From: Cystobacter fuscus | GTDB lineage: Bacteria > Myxococcota > Myxococcia > Myxococcales > Myxococcaceae | Assembly: GCF_002305875.1 (NCBI RefSeq) | Contig: NZ_CP022098.1 | Location: forward strand, 11,346,001-11,410,000 | DNA: 64,000 bases | Direction: 5' to 3' | Shown: piece by piece, positions 46,752 through 55,870 of the stretch | Position numbering within the stretch: position 1 is the first letter of the stretch | Layout of the letters: every line of letters begins with the position of its first letter | The notes under the pieces: model-generated | Database searches by the model: none | The model's input: the letters and a program-made list of their open reading frames with translations, nothing else | Told to the model about the DNA's origin: nothing | Made by a program: the position numbers and the translations under genes

Positions 46752-47519
46752 CTACAAGAAAGCACCCGCCACGCAGGCCAGTCCCGCGGCGAGGTACAGC
46801 ACCACGTAGCCGGGGACCCGCCGGGCCACCAGGACGTAGGATACCGCCCCCAGGGCCAGACAGCCCATGGATAGCAACGGGGCGAAGCGGCCCCCGGCGC
46901 TGAGCCCGAAGTCCACCGCCAGCCAGGCCGCCAGGCCCCCGGCGCACGCCGCCCCCACCGACCGCAGCTTCGCCCCCCGGCCCGGCAGGTTCGCCCGGGC
47001 CACCGCCTCCACCAGCCGGTCCCCCATGGACAGGCCCAGCACGTACAGCCGGGCCCGGAGCCAGAAGTGCACCAGGTTGTAGAGCACGAGGAAGAGCACC
47101 GCCGCCCACGCCGCCAGCACCGGCACCAGCGCCGCGCACACCGCTCCGGTGGCAGGTTTGAGCGACAACCAGAAGAAGCCGTCCCCCAGCGCCGCCAGCG
47201 GACCCATGAGCGCCGCCTTGAAGGCCACCACCTTGTCCGGCGTCTCCTCGCCCCGGGCGATGCGCTGCTCGTGGTGGAGCACGCCCCCCACGATGGCCGC
47301 CGCCACGTACGGGTGGGTGTTGAAGAAGACGAGGTGCCGGCGCACCGCGGCCTCCAGGTCCCGCTGCTCCGGGTAGAGCCGCTCGAGCGCCGGGTAGACG
47401 GCGTAGGCCAGCCCCAGGTTCTGCATGCCCTGCGGATTCCAGGAGGCCTGCAGGAAGAGCGAGCGCATGAAGACGCGCAGCAACACCCACCAGGACAAGG
47501 AGAGGGCCGGCGTGCTCAC
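46752..47519 (-). CDS. PTS mannose-family EIID
   Basis: A 255-residue membrane component of a mannose-type permease. Conserved blocks are LFLQASWNPQGMQNLG, LVFFNTHPYVAAAIVGGVLH, and MGPLAALGDGFFWLSLKP, with helices in the C-terminal half. The GTG at 47519 overlaps the EIIC stop (GTGA) and decides the start; the longer open frame to 47972 is a shadow. EIID works with EIIC to translocate the sugar. Confidence 0.92.
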   Translation of the reverse strand: MSTPALSLSWWVLLRVFMRSLFLQASWNPQGMQNLGLAYAVYPALERLYPEQRDLEAAVRRHLVFFNTHPYVAAAIVGGVLHHEQRIARGEETPDKVVAFKAALMGPLAALGDGFFWLSLKPATGAVCAALVPVLAAWAAVLFLVLYNLVHFWLRARLYVLGLSMGDRLVEAVARANLPGRGAKLRSVGAACAGGLAAWLAVDFGLSAGGRFAPLLSMGCLALGAVSYVLVARRVPGYVVLYLAAGLACVAGAFL

Positions 47520-48232
47520 AGCCACTCCCGGAGCGCCAGCAGGGACGCGGTCAGGGTGACGACGCCCGCGCCCAGGCCCGCGAAGAAGGAGGCGCGCTTG
47601 GCATGGCTGCCCCGCGCGGCGATCGCCGCGGACACCGAGGCCATGGCGGGATAGGCCCACGCGAGCCCCCGGAGCACGCGCAGCGGCAGTTGCTCCAGCA
47701 GCGGTCCGAGCAGGAAGCCCACCAGGGCGCACACGCTGGTCATCGCGCCGAAGAGGACGAAGTGCGGCCACATGCCCCAGAGGTTCTGCCGCATGGCACG
47801 GGTGAGCTGGCCCGCCTCGGCCGAGGCGAGGGCTTTCTTGGCGAGCCGCGCCGCATAGCGCTCGAGGAAGCGATCCACCTCGCGGCCCAGGCGGCCAAGG
47901 CCCAGGAAGAGAAGAACGGAGAGCGACCAGATGGCCGGGGTGGAGCCGGCTCCCGTGGCGGCCGCCATGCACGCCGCCGACGCCGAGGCGCCCGTGGCCG
48001 ACACGGTGTCATGGTCCGGCAACGAGGCGCCGAGGTTGGCCGAGCCCAGGTGGAAGAGTTCCAGCACCAGGCCCACGAAGAGCCCCGAGGGCACGTCATC
48101 GAGCAGGACGCCCATGGCGGTGGCCGCCACGAGGGGCCGGGAGAACATGGCCTGGAGGAAGGCCTTGCGCTCCACCGCGACGAGGCCGCCCCAGACGCCG
48201 GCGAGCGCCACCTGGGTCCAGCCCACGCTCAC
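47516..48232 (-). CDS. PTS mannose-family EIIC
   Basis: A 238-residue membrane protein with GTG start. The EIIC-sorbose/mannose features are ALAGVWGGLVAVERKAFLQAM, LVLELFHLGSANLGASLPD, and a chain of hydrophobic helices. It forms the translocation channel with EIID and lies four bases after EIIB. The sugar specificity cannot be read from the sequence. Confidence 0.9.
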   Translation of the reverse strand: MSVGWTQVALAGVWGGLVAVERKAFLQAMFSRPLVAATAMGVLLDDVPSGLFVGLVLELFHLGSANLGASLPDHDTVSATGASASAACMAAATGAGSTPAIWSLSVLLFLGLGRLGREVDRFLERYAARLAKKALASAEAGQLTRAMRQNLWGMWPHFVLFGAMTSVCALVGFLLGPLLEQLPLRVLRGLAWAYPAMASVSAAIAARGSHAKRASFFAGLGAGVVTLTASLLALREWL

Positions 48233-48236
48233 GGAC

Positions 48237-48722
48237 TCACCCCGCCTTTCCCCAGCGCTCCACCAGCTCCGGCAGCTCCACGGGCTTCTCCGTGGGCACC
48301 GCCCGTGCCTCCACCCGCACGCCGTCCTGGCCCAGCCGCTGCAGCGTCTGCAGCTCCGACTCGGACAGGAAGACGGACGGGGACACCTGGCGCCGTCCCG
48401 TGCCGAAGTGCACGTTGCCCAGGTTGAGGTGCTCCAGCTTCAGCCCGTGGGTCTGGACGAAGGGCACCGCCGCCACGTCGCGCAGGAGCAGCAGCGTCTT
48501 GAGGCCGTCACGCGAGGCCCCCGCGAAGTCCACCTGCTGCAAGGGGAGGATCTGCACCTCGATGGCGCTCTGCACCGCCAGGGCCATCGCCGCGCGCACC
48601 AGCGGACTGGCGGCGGCCTCGTCATCCGCGACGATGACGCGCGAGACCTTCAAGTGCGGCAGCCAGGCCTCGACGACCTGTCCATGGATGAGGCGGTTGT
48701 CGACACGGACCAGGGAGATCAC
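48237..48722 (-). CDS. PTS mannose-family EIIB
   Basis: A 161-residue cytoplasmic phosphotransfer subunit with GTG start. The active-site His is in LVRVDNRLIHGQVVEAW near residue 14, and VPFVQTHGLKLEHLNLGNVH is a further family block. No clear ribosome binding site precedes the GTG, but the family N-terminus fixes it. It follows the EIIA gene by 33 bases. Confidence 0.93.
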   Translation of the reverse strand: MISLVRVDNRLIHGQVVEAWLPHLKVSRVIVADDEAAASPLVRAAMALAVQSAIEVQILPLQQVDFAGASRDGLKTLLLLRDVAAVPFVQTHGLKLEHLNLGNVHFGTGRRQVSPSVFLSESELQTLQRLGQDGVRVEARAVPTEKPVELPELVERWGKAG

Positions 48723-48755
48723 GGCAGTCTCGAATCGCCTACCCGGGGAGGGACG

Positions 48756-49202
48756 TCAAGTTCGCGGTACACTCTGCTGCTGACGTTGCTGCGCCTCACG
48801 CAACAGGGCCGACGCACAGGTGATGTTGCGCTGCCCGTAGGATGCGAGCTGGGCGGCCATCTCCGCCAGCGGCATCTCCTCGGACCGGAGCGAGTTGGCC
48901 TTGAGGAGCATGGGCAGGTTCACCCCCGCCAGCACCTCCAGCCGCCCCTGACACCGCTCCGAACACATCATGAGCGATTCCTTACAGGGCGTACCGCCGA
49001 ACAGGTCGGCCATGACGATGACGCCATCGCCCTGGTCCAACTCCGTCACGGCCTGCCGCATCTTCGCCCGGAGATCCTCCAGAGAGGTTCCCGGCTCGAT
49101 GTTGCAGGTCGCCACCGCGGGCAGCTTGCCCACGATCTGCTCCGCGGTCGTCACCAGTTCGTCCGCCAGACGTCCGTGCGATGCCACTACGAGGCCGACC
49201 AT
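48756..49202 (-). CDS. PTS mannose-family EIIA
   Basis: A 148-residue cytoplasmic subunit. The phosphorylated His is in GLVVASHGRLADELV at residue 10, and VIVMADLFGGTPCKESLMM is the second family block. The start at 49202 is decided by GGAGGTGATC directly upstream, a near-perfect anti-16S match; an ATG four codons earlier lies inside that site. It is the first gene of the PTS operon (EIIA-EIIB-EIIC-EIID-HPr-EI-unknown). The 258-base gap to rapZ shows no gene. Confidence 0.94.
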   Translation of the reverse strand: MVGLVVASHGRLADELVTTAEQIVGKLPAVATCNIEPGTSLEDLRAKMRQAVTELDQGDGVIVMADLFGGTPCKESLMMCSERCQGRLEVLAGVNLPMLLKANSLRSEEMPLAEMAAQLASYGQRNITCASALLREAQQRQQQSVPRT

Positions 49203-49460
49203 GATCACCTCCACCAGCCCCCCGGGGCTGCCTGACTACGCCTGAACGGAACGACGCGCAACCCCCACCGAAAGTTTCGTTGCCGCCCAATCCCGACTCC
49301 CTACCTGCTCCCACCTTGTCACCCTTCTATCAAACTAAGGCCGAACGGCACGGCACGCCCGAAATTTCACTCTCGACGACGCCCCGCGTTGTCGTCTGGC
49401 AGACGAGGGGGCGAGCACCCGTCACGAGCGCTCCGTCCGGAAGGAGCGAGGGTGTCCCGG

Positions 49461-50320
49461 CTACTCCTTCTCGATGTCGCGGTGCCACACCTGCACGCGC
49501 GGATGGTCCCCGGAGAGGCGCTGGCGCAGCTCCTCGGCGATGGCCACCGAGCGGTGCTTGCCGCCGGTGCAGCCCAGCGCCACGGTGAGGTACGCCTTGC
49601 CCTCCTTCTGGTAGCGCGGGAAGAGGAAGCGGCACAGGTCCACCACCTTGTCCACGAACTGCTGCGTCTCCTCGCGGTCGAGCACGTACGCGGACACGCG
49701 CGAGTCGCGGCCGGTGAGCCCCTTGAGCTCCGGGACGAAGTAGGGGTTGGGCAGGAAGCGCACGTCGAGCACCAGGTCCGCCTGGGGCGGCACGCCGTGG
49801 CGGAAGCCGAAGCTCATCACCGACAGGGAGGGGCTGGCGGGCTCGGGGGAGAAGCGCCCCTGTACCATGCGCTTCAAGTCATGGACGTTGAGCACCGACG
49901 AGTCGATGACCTGATCGGCCAGCTCGCGCAGATCCTTGAGCCGCTGGCGCTCGATGGCGATGCCCTCGGCCACGGTGCCCTGGGGCGCGAGCGGGTGGCG
50001 GCGGCGCGTCTCGCTGAAGCGGCGGATGAGGCTGTCGTCGCTGGCGTCCAGGAAGAGCACCTCCACGTGGTGCCCCACCCGGCGCACCTCGCTGAGCACC
50101 CGCGGGGCCTCGTGCAGGAAGATGCCCTCGCGCGCATCCACCACGAGCGCCAGGTGCTCGAACTGTCCCGCGCCGGCGAGCTCCGTGAGCTTGGGCAACA
50201 GCAGCACCGGCAGGTTGTCGATGCAGAAGAAGCCCACGTCCTCCAGGGCCCGGATGGCGGTGGACTTGCCCGAGCCGGACATGCCCGAGATGACGACGAT
50301 GTGCTTGGCCAGCGCGTTGC

Positions 50321-50324
<4 letters not shown>
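49461..50324 (-). CDS. rapZ: RapZ-family nucleotide-binding protein
   Basis: A 287-residue RapZ/YvcJ protein. Walker A in [18 protein letters not shown], the FFCIDNLP motif, Walker B region [10 protein letters not shown], and the C-terminal [17 protein letters not shown] and [14 protein letters not shown] blocks are all intact. In E. coli RapZ controls glmS small RNA decay; in other groups the role is less clear. The GTG start overlaps the hprK stop (GTGA). The hprK-rapZ pairing with PTS genes is frequent in proteobacteria. Confidence 0.95.
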
Positions 50325-51307
<983 letters not shown>

Positions 51308-51337
51308 CCGACGGCCCTTTTCGCGTGGTCAACCCAC

Positions 51338-52807
51338 ATGTCGACCCCTCCCCCCCACCCCGAAGCCTCGTCCGAACGGCTCCTCGCCCGGGCCGTCCTC
51401 CTGGTGGCCGTGGGGGTGGGAGCCGCACTCCGGGTGTGGACGGCCCTCACCGATGATGGGGTGTACTGGCCAGACGAAATCTACCAGAGCCTGGAGCCGG
51501 CCCACCGGCTCGTCTTCGGCTATGGGATGCGCGCCTGGGAGTTCATCGATGGGGCGCGCAACTGGGCCCTGCCGGCGGCGGTGGCCGTCCTCTTCAAGCT
51601 GTCCACCTGGCTGGGGCTGGGCGAGCCCCGGGGGTACCTGGGCCTGACGCGCGGGGCCTTCGCGCTCATCGGAGCGGCCACCGCCTGGGGCAGCGCGCGG
51701 CTGGCGCGGGTGTATGGAGCCTCGGCGCTGGCGGCCGCGGCGGGGGCCTCGCTGTTCGCCCTCACCGCCGTGCCCCTCTACTTCGCCCCCCGCGCCCTGA
51801 GCGAGAACGCCTCCGCGCTGCCCGTGGTGCTGGGACTGGCGTTCGCGCTCGCCCCGAACGCCTCCCGGCGCCAGCGCCTGGTGGGGGCCTCGCTGCTCGG
51901 GCTGGCGGTGTTGCTGCGGTTGCAGACGGGCATCTTCTGCGTGGGCCTGCTCGCGGTGCTCGTGGCGCGGCGCCAATGGCGTCACGCGGGCGAGGCGCTG
52001 GCGGTGCTCGCCGGGTGGGCCCTGCTCTTCGGCCTCCTGGACTGGCTCACCTGGGGCCGGTGGTTCCACTCGGCACGCGTGTACCTGGACTTCAACCTCG
52101 TCCAGGGCAAGGCCGCCACCTTCGGCACCGCCCCCTTCTCCTACTACGGCCACGTCCTCTGGCTGTCCATGGGCGCGCCCACCGCCGTGGCGCTCGGGCT
52201 GACCCTGTTCGCCGCGCGGCGGGCCCCGGGCCTGCTCGGCGTGGCCGCCGTCTTCGTCGCGCTCCACGCGTGGCAGCCCCACAAGGAGCTGCGCTTCATC
52301 CTGCCCGTGCTGCCCCTGTTCGCCGCGCTCGCGGGCGTGGGCCTGGACACGCTGCTGCGCCACCTGCCTCCCTCGCCCGCGCGGCTCGCCCTGCCCCTGG
52401 TGGTGGTGGCGGTGGCGGGCTTCTCGGCCCTGCGCATGGGGCGGCTCACCTTCCAGGACCTGGGGCAGTACACCGGGGCCAACAAGGCCCTCTCGAACGC
52501 CTGGGACGACTTCGGGCCCCTCAACCGTCTGCTCATCCAGGCCGGCAAGCTCGAGGACCTGTGCGGCCTCAAGGTGGAGGCGGTGCACCTGGCCTGGTCC
52601 GGCGGCTACAGCTACCTGCACCGCGACGTCCCCCTCTTCCCGCACCACGCCGCGGGGCGCGACTCGGGCTTCTACAACTACGTGCTCACCATGGCGGGCG
52701 CCGAGGGCGCGGGGCAGCGCGTGGCCGGGGAAGGCCCCTTCATCCTCGTGCGACTACCCCAGACGCGCTGCGTGCCGGATCCGAACTGGACCTCGCGGCT
52801 ACCGTGA
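51338..52807 (+). CDS. Integral membrane glycosyltransferase, GT22/GPI-mannosyltransferase-like
   Basis: A 489-residue membrane protein with about ten helices. Near the N-terminus it has GVYWPDEIYQSLEPAHRLVFGYG followed by WEFIDGARNWALP, the acidic first-loop pattern of GT22 enzymes (Alg9/PIG-B group) that use lipid-phosphate-linked sugars. WQPHKELRFILPVLPLFA is the second typical block. The acceptor is unknown. A much longer upstream open frame is only the shadow of hprK. It is followed by a HIT gene 19 bases on. Confidence 0.8.
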   Translation: MSTPPPHPEASSERLLARAVLLVAVGVGAALRVWTALTDDGVYWPDEIYQSLEPAHRLVFGYGMRAWEFIDGARNWALPAAVAVLFKLSTWLGLGEPRGYLGLTRGAFALIGAATAWGSARLARVYGASALAAAAGASLFALTAVPLYFAPRALSENASALPVVLGLAFALAPNASRRQRLVGASLLGLAVLLRLQTGIFCVGLLAVLVARRQWRHAGEALAVLAGWALLFGLLDWLTWGRWFHSARVYLDFNLVQGKAATFGTAPFSYYGHVLWLSMGAPTAVALGLTLFAARRAPGLLGVAAVFVALHAWQPHKELRFILPVLPLFAALAGVGLDTLLRHLPPSPARLALPLVVVAVAGFSALRMGRLTFQDLGQYTGANKALSNAWDDFGPLNRLLIQAGKLEDLCGLKVEAVHLAWSGGYSYLHRDVPLFPHHAAGRDSGFYNYVLTMAGAEGAGQRVAGEGPFILVRLPQTRCVPDPNWTSRLP

Positions 52808-52826
52808 GGGTTAGACTGCGAGGCCC

Positions 52827-53171
52827 ATGTCCGACTGCCTCTTCTGCAAGATTCGCGACGGCCTGATTCCCGCCAAGGTCGTCTACCGTGACGAGCAGTG
52901 CCTCGCCTTCGAGGACATCAATCCCCAGGCGCCCACGCATGTGCTCTTCATCCCCCAGAAGCACATCGCCACGGTGAACGACATCGCCTCGGAGGACCGC
53001 GAGGTGGTGGGCCATCTCTTCGTCGCCGCCGCGAAGCTGGCGCGCGAGCGCGGCCACGCCGACAACGGCTACCGGGTGGTGATGAACACCCAGCGCGACG
53101 CCGGACAGACGGTGTTCCACATCCACCTGCACCTGCTCGCCGGACGCCCCCTGCACTGGCCCCCGGGGTAG
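52827..53171 (+). CDS. HIT-domain nucleotide hydrolase (Hint-like)
   Basis: A 114-residue HIT protein. CLFCKIRDGLIPAKVVY, FEDINPQAPTHVLFIPQKH and the catalytic His triad in FHIHLHLLAGR identify the HINT/PKCI branch, which hydrolyses adenosine phosphoramidates. Its length is that of a single-domain member. It is probably co-transcribed with the glycosyltransferase gene and converges with the CLC gene eight bases away. Confidence 0.95.
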   Translation: MSDCLFCKIRDGLIPAKVVYRDEQCLAFEDINPQAPTHVLFIPQKHIATVNDIASEDREVVGHLFVAAAKLARERGHADNGYRVVMNTQRDAGQTVFHIHLHLLAGRPLHWPPG

Positions 53172-53178
53172 GCCACCC

Positions 53179-55230
53179 CTACCGGGGCAGCTCCGTGGGG
53201 GAGAAGGGCGGCTCCTTCTGGCGGATGCGCCGCTCGCGCTGGAGGAAGCGCAGGAGGCCCGCGCGCGTCACCACCCCCACCCGCCCCTCGCCCCGCACCG
53301 GCAGCGCGTCCACCTCGTGCGCGTCCATGGCGCGCAGGGCCTCGCCCACGGACGTCTCCACGGAGATCGCGGGCACCTGTCTCACCCACCCCTCCACCGT
53401 GCCCCGGTTGGCCCGGAACTCCCGGGCCTCCAGCGCGCTCGCGCTCACCACGCCCAGCAACGTGCCCGCCGCGTCCCTCACGGGCAGCGCCTTCTCGAGC
53501 GACACGAGCAGCCGCTCACGCACCTCGGGCGCCCACGCTCCGGGCTCCACCGGCTCCACCCACGCCACCAGCGCGTCCACGGGCAGGCGCCCGAGCGTGG
53601 CCGGGTCCACGCCCGCCCGCCGCTCCACCAGCGCGTGGCACAGCGCCGAGGCGATGGTGCACGTCACCATCAACGGCAGGATGATGGCGTAGTTGCCGCT
53701 CAGCTCGTACACCATCATCAGCCCCGTCAGCGGCCCGCGCGTGAGCGCCGCCACCGCCCCGCCCATGCCCACCATCGCATAGGCCCCACTCGGCGCGGTG
53801 ATGCCGGGCAGGGCCGCGTGCATCACCTCGCCAAAGGCCCCGCCCGCCAGCGCCCCCATCACCGTCATGGGGAAGAACGTCCCGCCCGAGCCCCCCGAGC
53901 CCAGGGTGATGGCCGTCGCCACCAGCTTCAGCACGCAGCCCGACGCCAGGAGCGACACGGACAGCGCCCGCACCGCCGCGTCGTTGATGGACTCGTGGCC
54001 CGTACCCCACACCACCGGGTGCACCAGCGCCAGCCCTCCCACCACCAGGCCCCCCAGCCCCGCCTTCACGAACAGCGGCAGCCGCCCCACCCGCACGCTC
54101 CACCGGCCCCTGCCCTGGCCATGGAAGAACGTCTCCACGCCGTGCAGCGAGCGGATGAAAGCGTACGCCAAGAGCCCCGTCACCAGCCCGAGCAGCGCGT
54201 AGAAGACAATCTCCCAGCCACTCACCATGCTGTACGCCACGCGCCGCACCATGGGCGCACTGCCCATGACGCCCCGGCCCACCAACGTGGCGGTGACGCT
54301 CGCGAGGATGATGGGCGAGAAGACACGCAGCTGGAACTCGCGCAGGATGATCTCCATCGCGAACAGGGCGCCAGCGATGGGCGCGTTGAAGGACGCGGAG
54401 ATGCCCGCACCCGCGCCACTGGCCAGGAGAATGGCCAGCTCGCGCCGCGTGAAGCCCAACGTGCGGCCCACCTCCGAGCCGAACGCCGCGCCGCCAAAGA
54501 CGATGGGCCCCTCGCGCCCCGCCGAGCCTCCCGTGCCGATGGTGATCGCGCTCGCCACCAGCTTAAGCACCCCGTCGCGCCCGGGCAGTCGGCCCTCTCG
54601 CTCCACCGCCTTCACCACCTCGGGCACGCCGTGGCCATGCGTCTCGGGACGGTCGCGCAGCACGCGGCCCACCAGCATGCCCCCCAACATGGGCAGCAGC
54701 ATCACCCACCAGGGCGACAGGTGCCGCACCTCGCGCCCCACGTCATGCAGGTGCCCGAGCACCGAGTTGGTCGCCGCCAACGCCACCAGCGGGTAGTAGA
54801 GCGACAGCGCCCCGAGCACCAGCAACCCCAGCACCTCCAGGCGGCGCTTCACCTGGCTTCTCGGACCTCCCGGCATGATGAGGCGCGAGAGCACCAGCGC
54901 GATCAGCCCGAGCGGAATCCCCACGACGAGGAACTCGAACTCCCAGCGCGCCTCGGCGAACGCCTCGCGCAGGGCCGCTCGGGTGGGCGAGTGGGCATCG
55001 AGCGCGTCGAGCAGCCTGGGAAAGCCCAGGGCCATTCCGCTCACCAGCCCGATGAGGTTGGCGAAGAGCCCCGCGGCCAGACCGCTGTAGAGGCCCACCA
55101 ACGCCCCCGCCACCGGCAACACCGAGGGCCCCGGCAGCCGCAGCCGGTTGGTGAGCGCCAGCAGCCGCAACACCCACCGCTCCACGCGCGCCCACGACCC
55201 CGGCCGCCCACCCTCCTCGATCGATTCCAT
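53179..55230 (-). CDS. CLC chloride channel/transporter with C-terminal CBS pair
   Basis: A 683-residue CLC protein. The membrane domain (about 25-470) has the anion-site motifs GTGGSAGREGPIVFGG, SGGSGGTFFPMTVMGA and AYAMVGMGGAVAALTRGP. The external-gate Glu of GREGP is kept, as in transporters and gated channels. A cytoplasmic CBS pair follows (about 540-683, with VSVETSVGEALRAMDAHEVDALPV). The start at 55230 gives a normal N-terminus; the frame is open to 55317. No ribosome binding site is strong. The gene converges with the HIT gene. Confidence 0.93.
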   Translation of the reverse strand: MESIEEGGRPGSWARVERWVLRLLALTNRLRLPGPSVLPVAGALVGLYSGLAAGLFANLIGLVSGMALGFPRLLDALDAHSPTRAALREAFAEARWEFEFLVVGIPLGLIALVLSRLIMPGGPRSQVKRRLEVLGLLVLGALSLYYPLVALAATNSVLGHLHDVGREVRHLSPWWVMLLPMLGGMLVGRVLRDRPETHGHGVPEVVKAVEREGRLPGRDGVLKLVASAITIGTGGSAGREGPIVFGGAAFGSEVGRTLGFTRRELAILLASGAGAGISASFNAPIAGALFAMEIILREFQLRVFSPIILASVTATLVGRGVMGSAPMVRRVAYSMVSGWEIVFYALLGLVTGLLAYAFIRSLHGVETFFHGQGRGRWSVRVGRLPLFVKAGLGGLVVGGLALVHPVVWGTGHESINDAAVRALSVSLLASGCVLKLVATAITLGSGGSGGTFFPMTVMGALAGGAFGEVMHAALPGITAPSGAYAMVGMGGAVAALTRGPLTGLMMVYELSGNYAIILPLMVTCTIASALCHALVERRAGVDPATLGRLPVDALVAWVEPVEPGAWAPEVRERLLVSLEKALPVRDAAGTLLGVVSASALEAREFRANRGTVEGWVRQVPAISVETSVGEALRAMDAHEVDALPVRGEGRVGVVTRAGLLRFLQRERRIRQKEPPFSPTELPR

Positions 55231-55456
55231 GGGCTCTCGGGCACGCTGGGGTTGAGAGCCCACAACCTCATCACCGCGCCAGGGCAGGCCTAGTCGCACC
55301 GCGGGGCAACCTCCCACCGTCCGACACTCGCGATGCCTTCACCAACGCCTCGCGCCAACCGGCCAGGCAACCCCCCGCTCCCGGCCTGCTCGCCTCGGAA
55401 GGAGGGCCTACCTTGTGAGCCAGGAAGACCAGACGGATTTCCACAGGAGGCGGATC

Positions 55457-55825
55457 ATGTCGCGTTGGATGGGGTGGATGCTGGCGGTGGGCGTGGGAGG
55501 CGCTCTCATGGCGGGCTGCAGATCGGAGGAGTCGAAGCAGGCCGGCCGGTTCAACGAGCCCATCCACCAGAAGTACCAGACCCCGGCGGCCTCGGAGGCG
55601 CAGAGCGGCCAGGGTGGCTCGGGCGGCGCGGGCACGGGCGTGGCCCTGGACAAGGGCTGGAAGGATCACCCGGCGAACGAGGACATCCACCAGGCAAACA
55701 AGCCGGGCCCCTACGTCATCGACCGACCCCAGGAGGTGCCCCGGGAGCGCCGGCCCGGACCCTTGGGCGTGGGCTCGGGCACGGACTCGGCCCGGAGGAT
55801 GGCCCAGGAGCAACTCGAGGAGTGA
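55457..55825 (+). CDS. Small lipoprotein
   Basis: A 122-residue protein with signal MLAVGVGGALMAGCRS (lipobox LMAGC) followed by a low-complexity Gly/Gln/Ser region and a polar tail rich in Pro and Arg. No domain is recognised. AGGAGG seven bases before 55457 decides the start over the in-frame ATG at 55415. It is isolated between two minus-strand genes. Confidence 0.75.
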   Translation: MSRWMGWMLAVGVGGALMAGCRSEESKQAGRFNEPIHQKYQTPAASEAQSGQGGSGGAGTGVALDKGWKDHPANEDIHQANKPGPYVIDRPQEVPRERRPGPLGVGSGTDSARRMAQEQLEE

Positions 55826-55870
55826 ATGCCGGGCTCCGCGCCCCCCGTCCACGAGCTGGGGGCGCGAGGC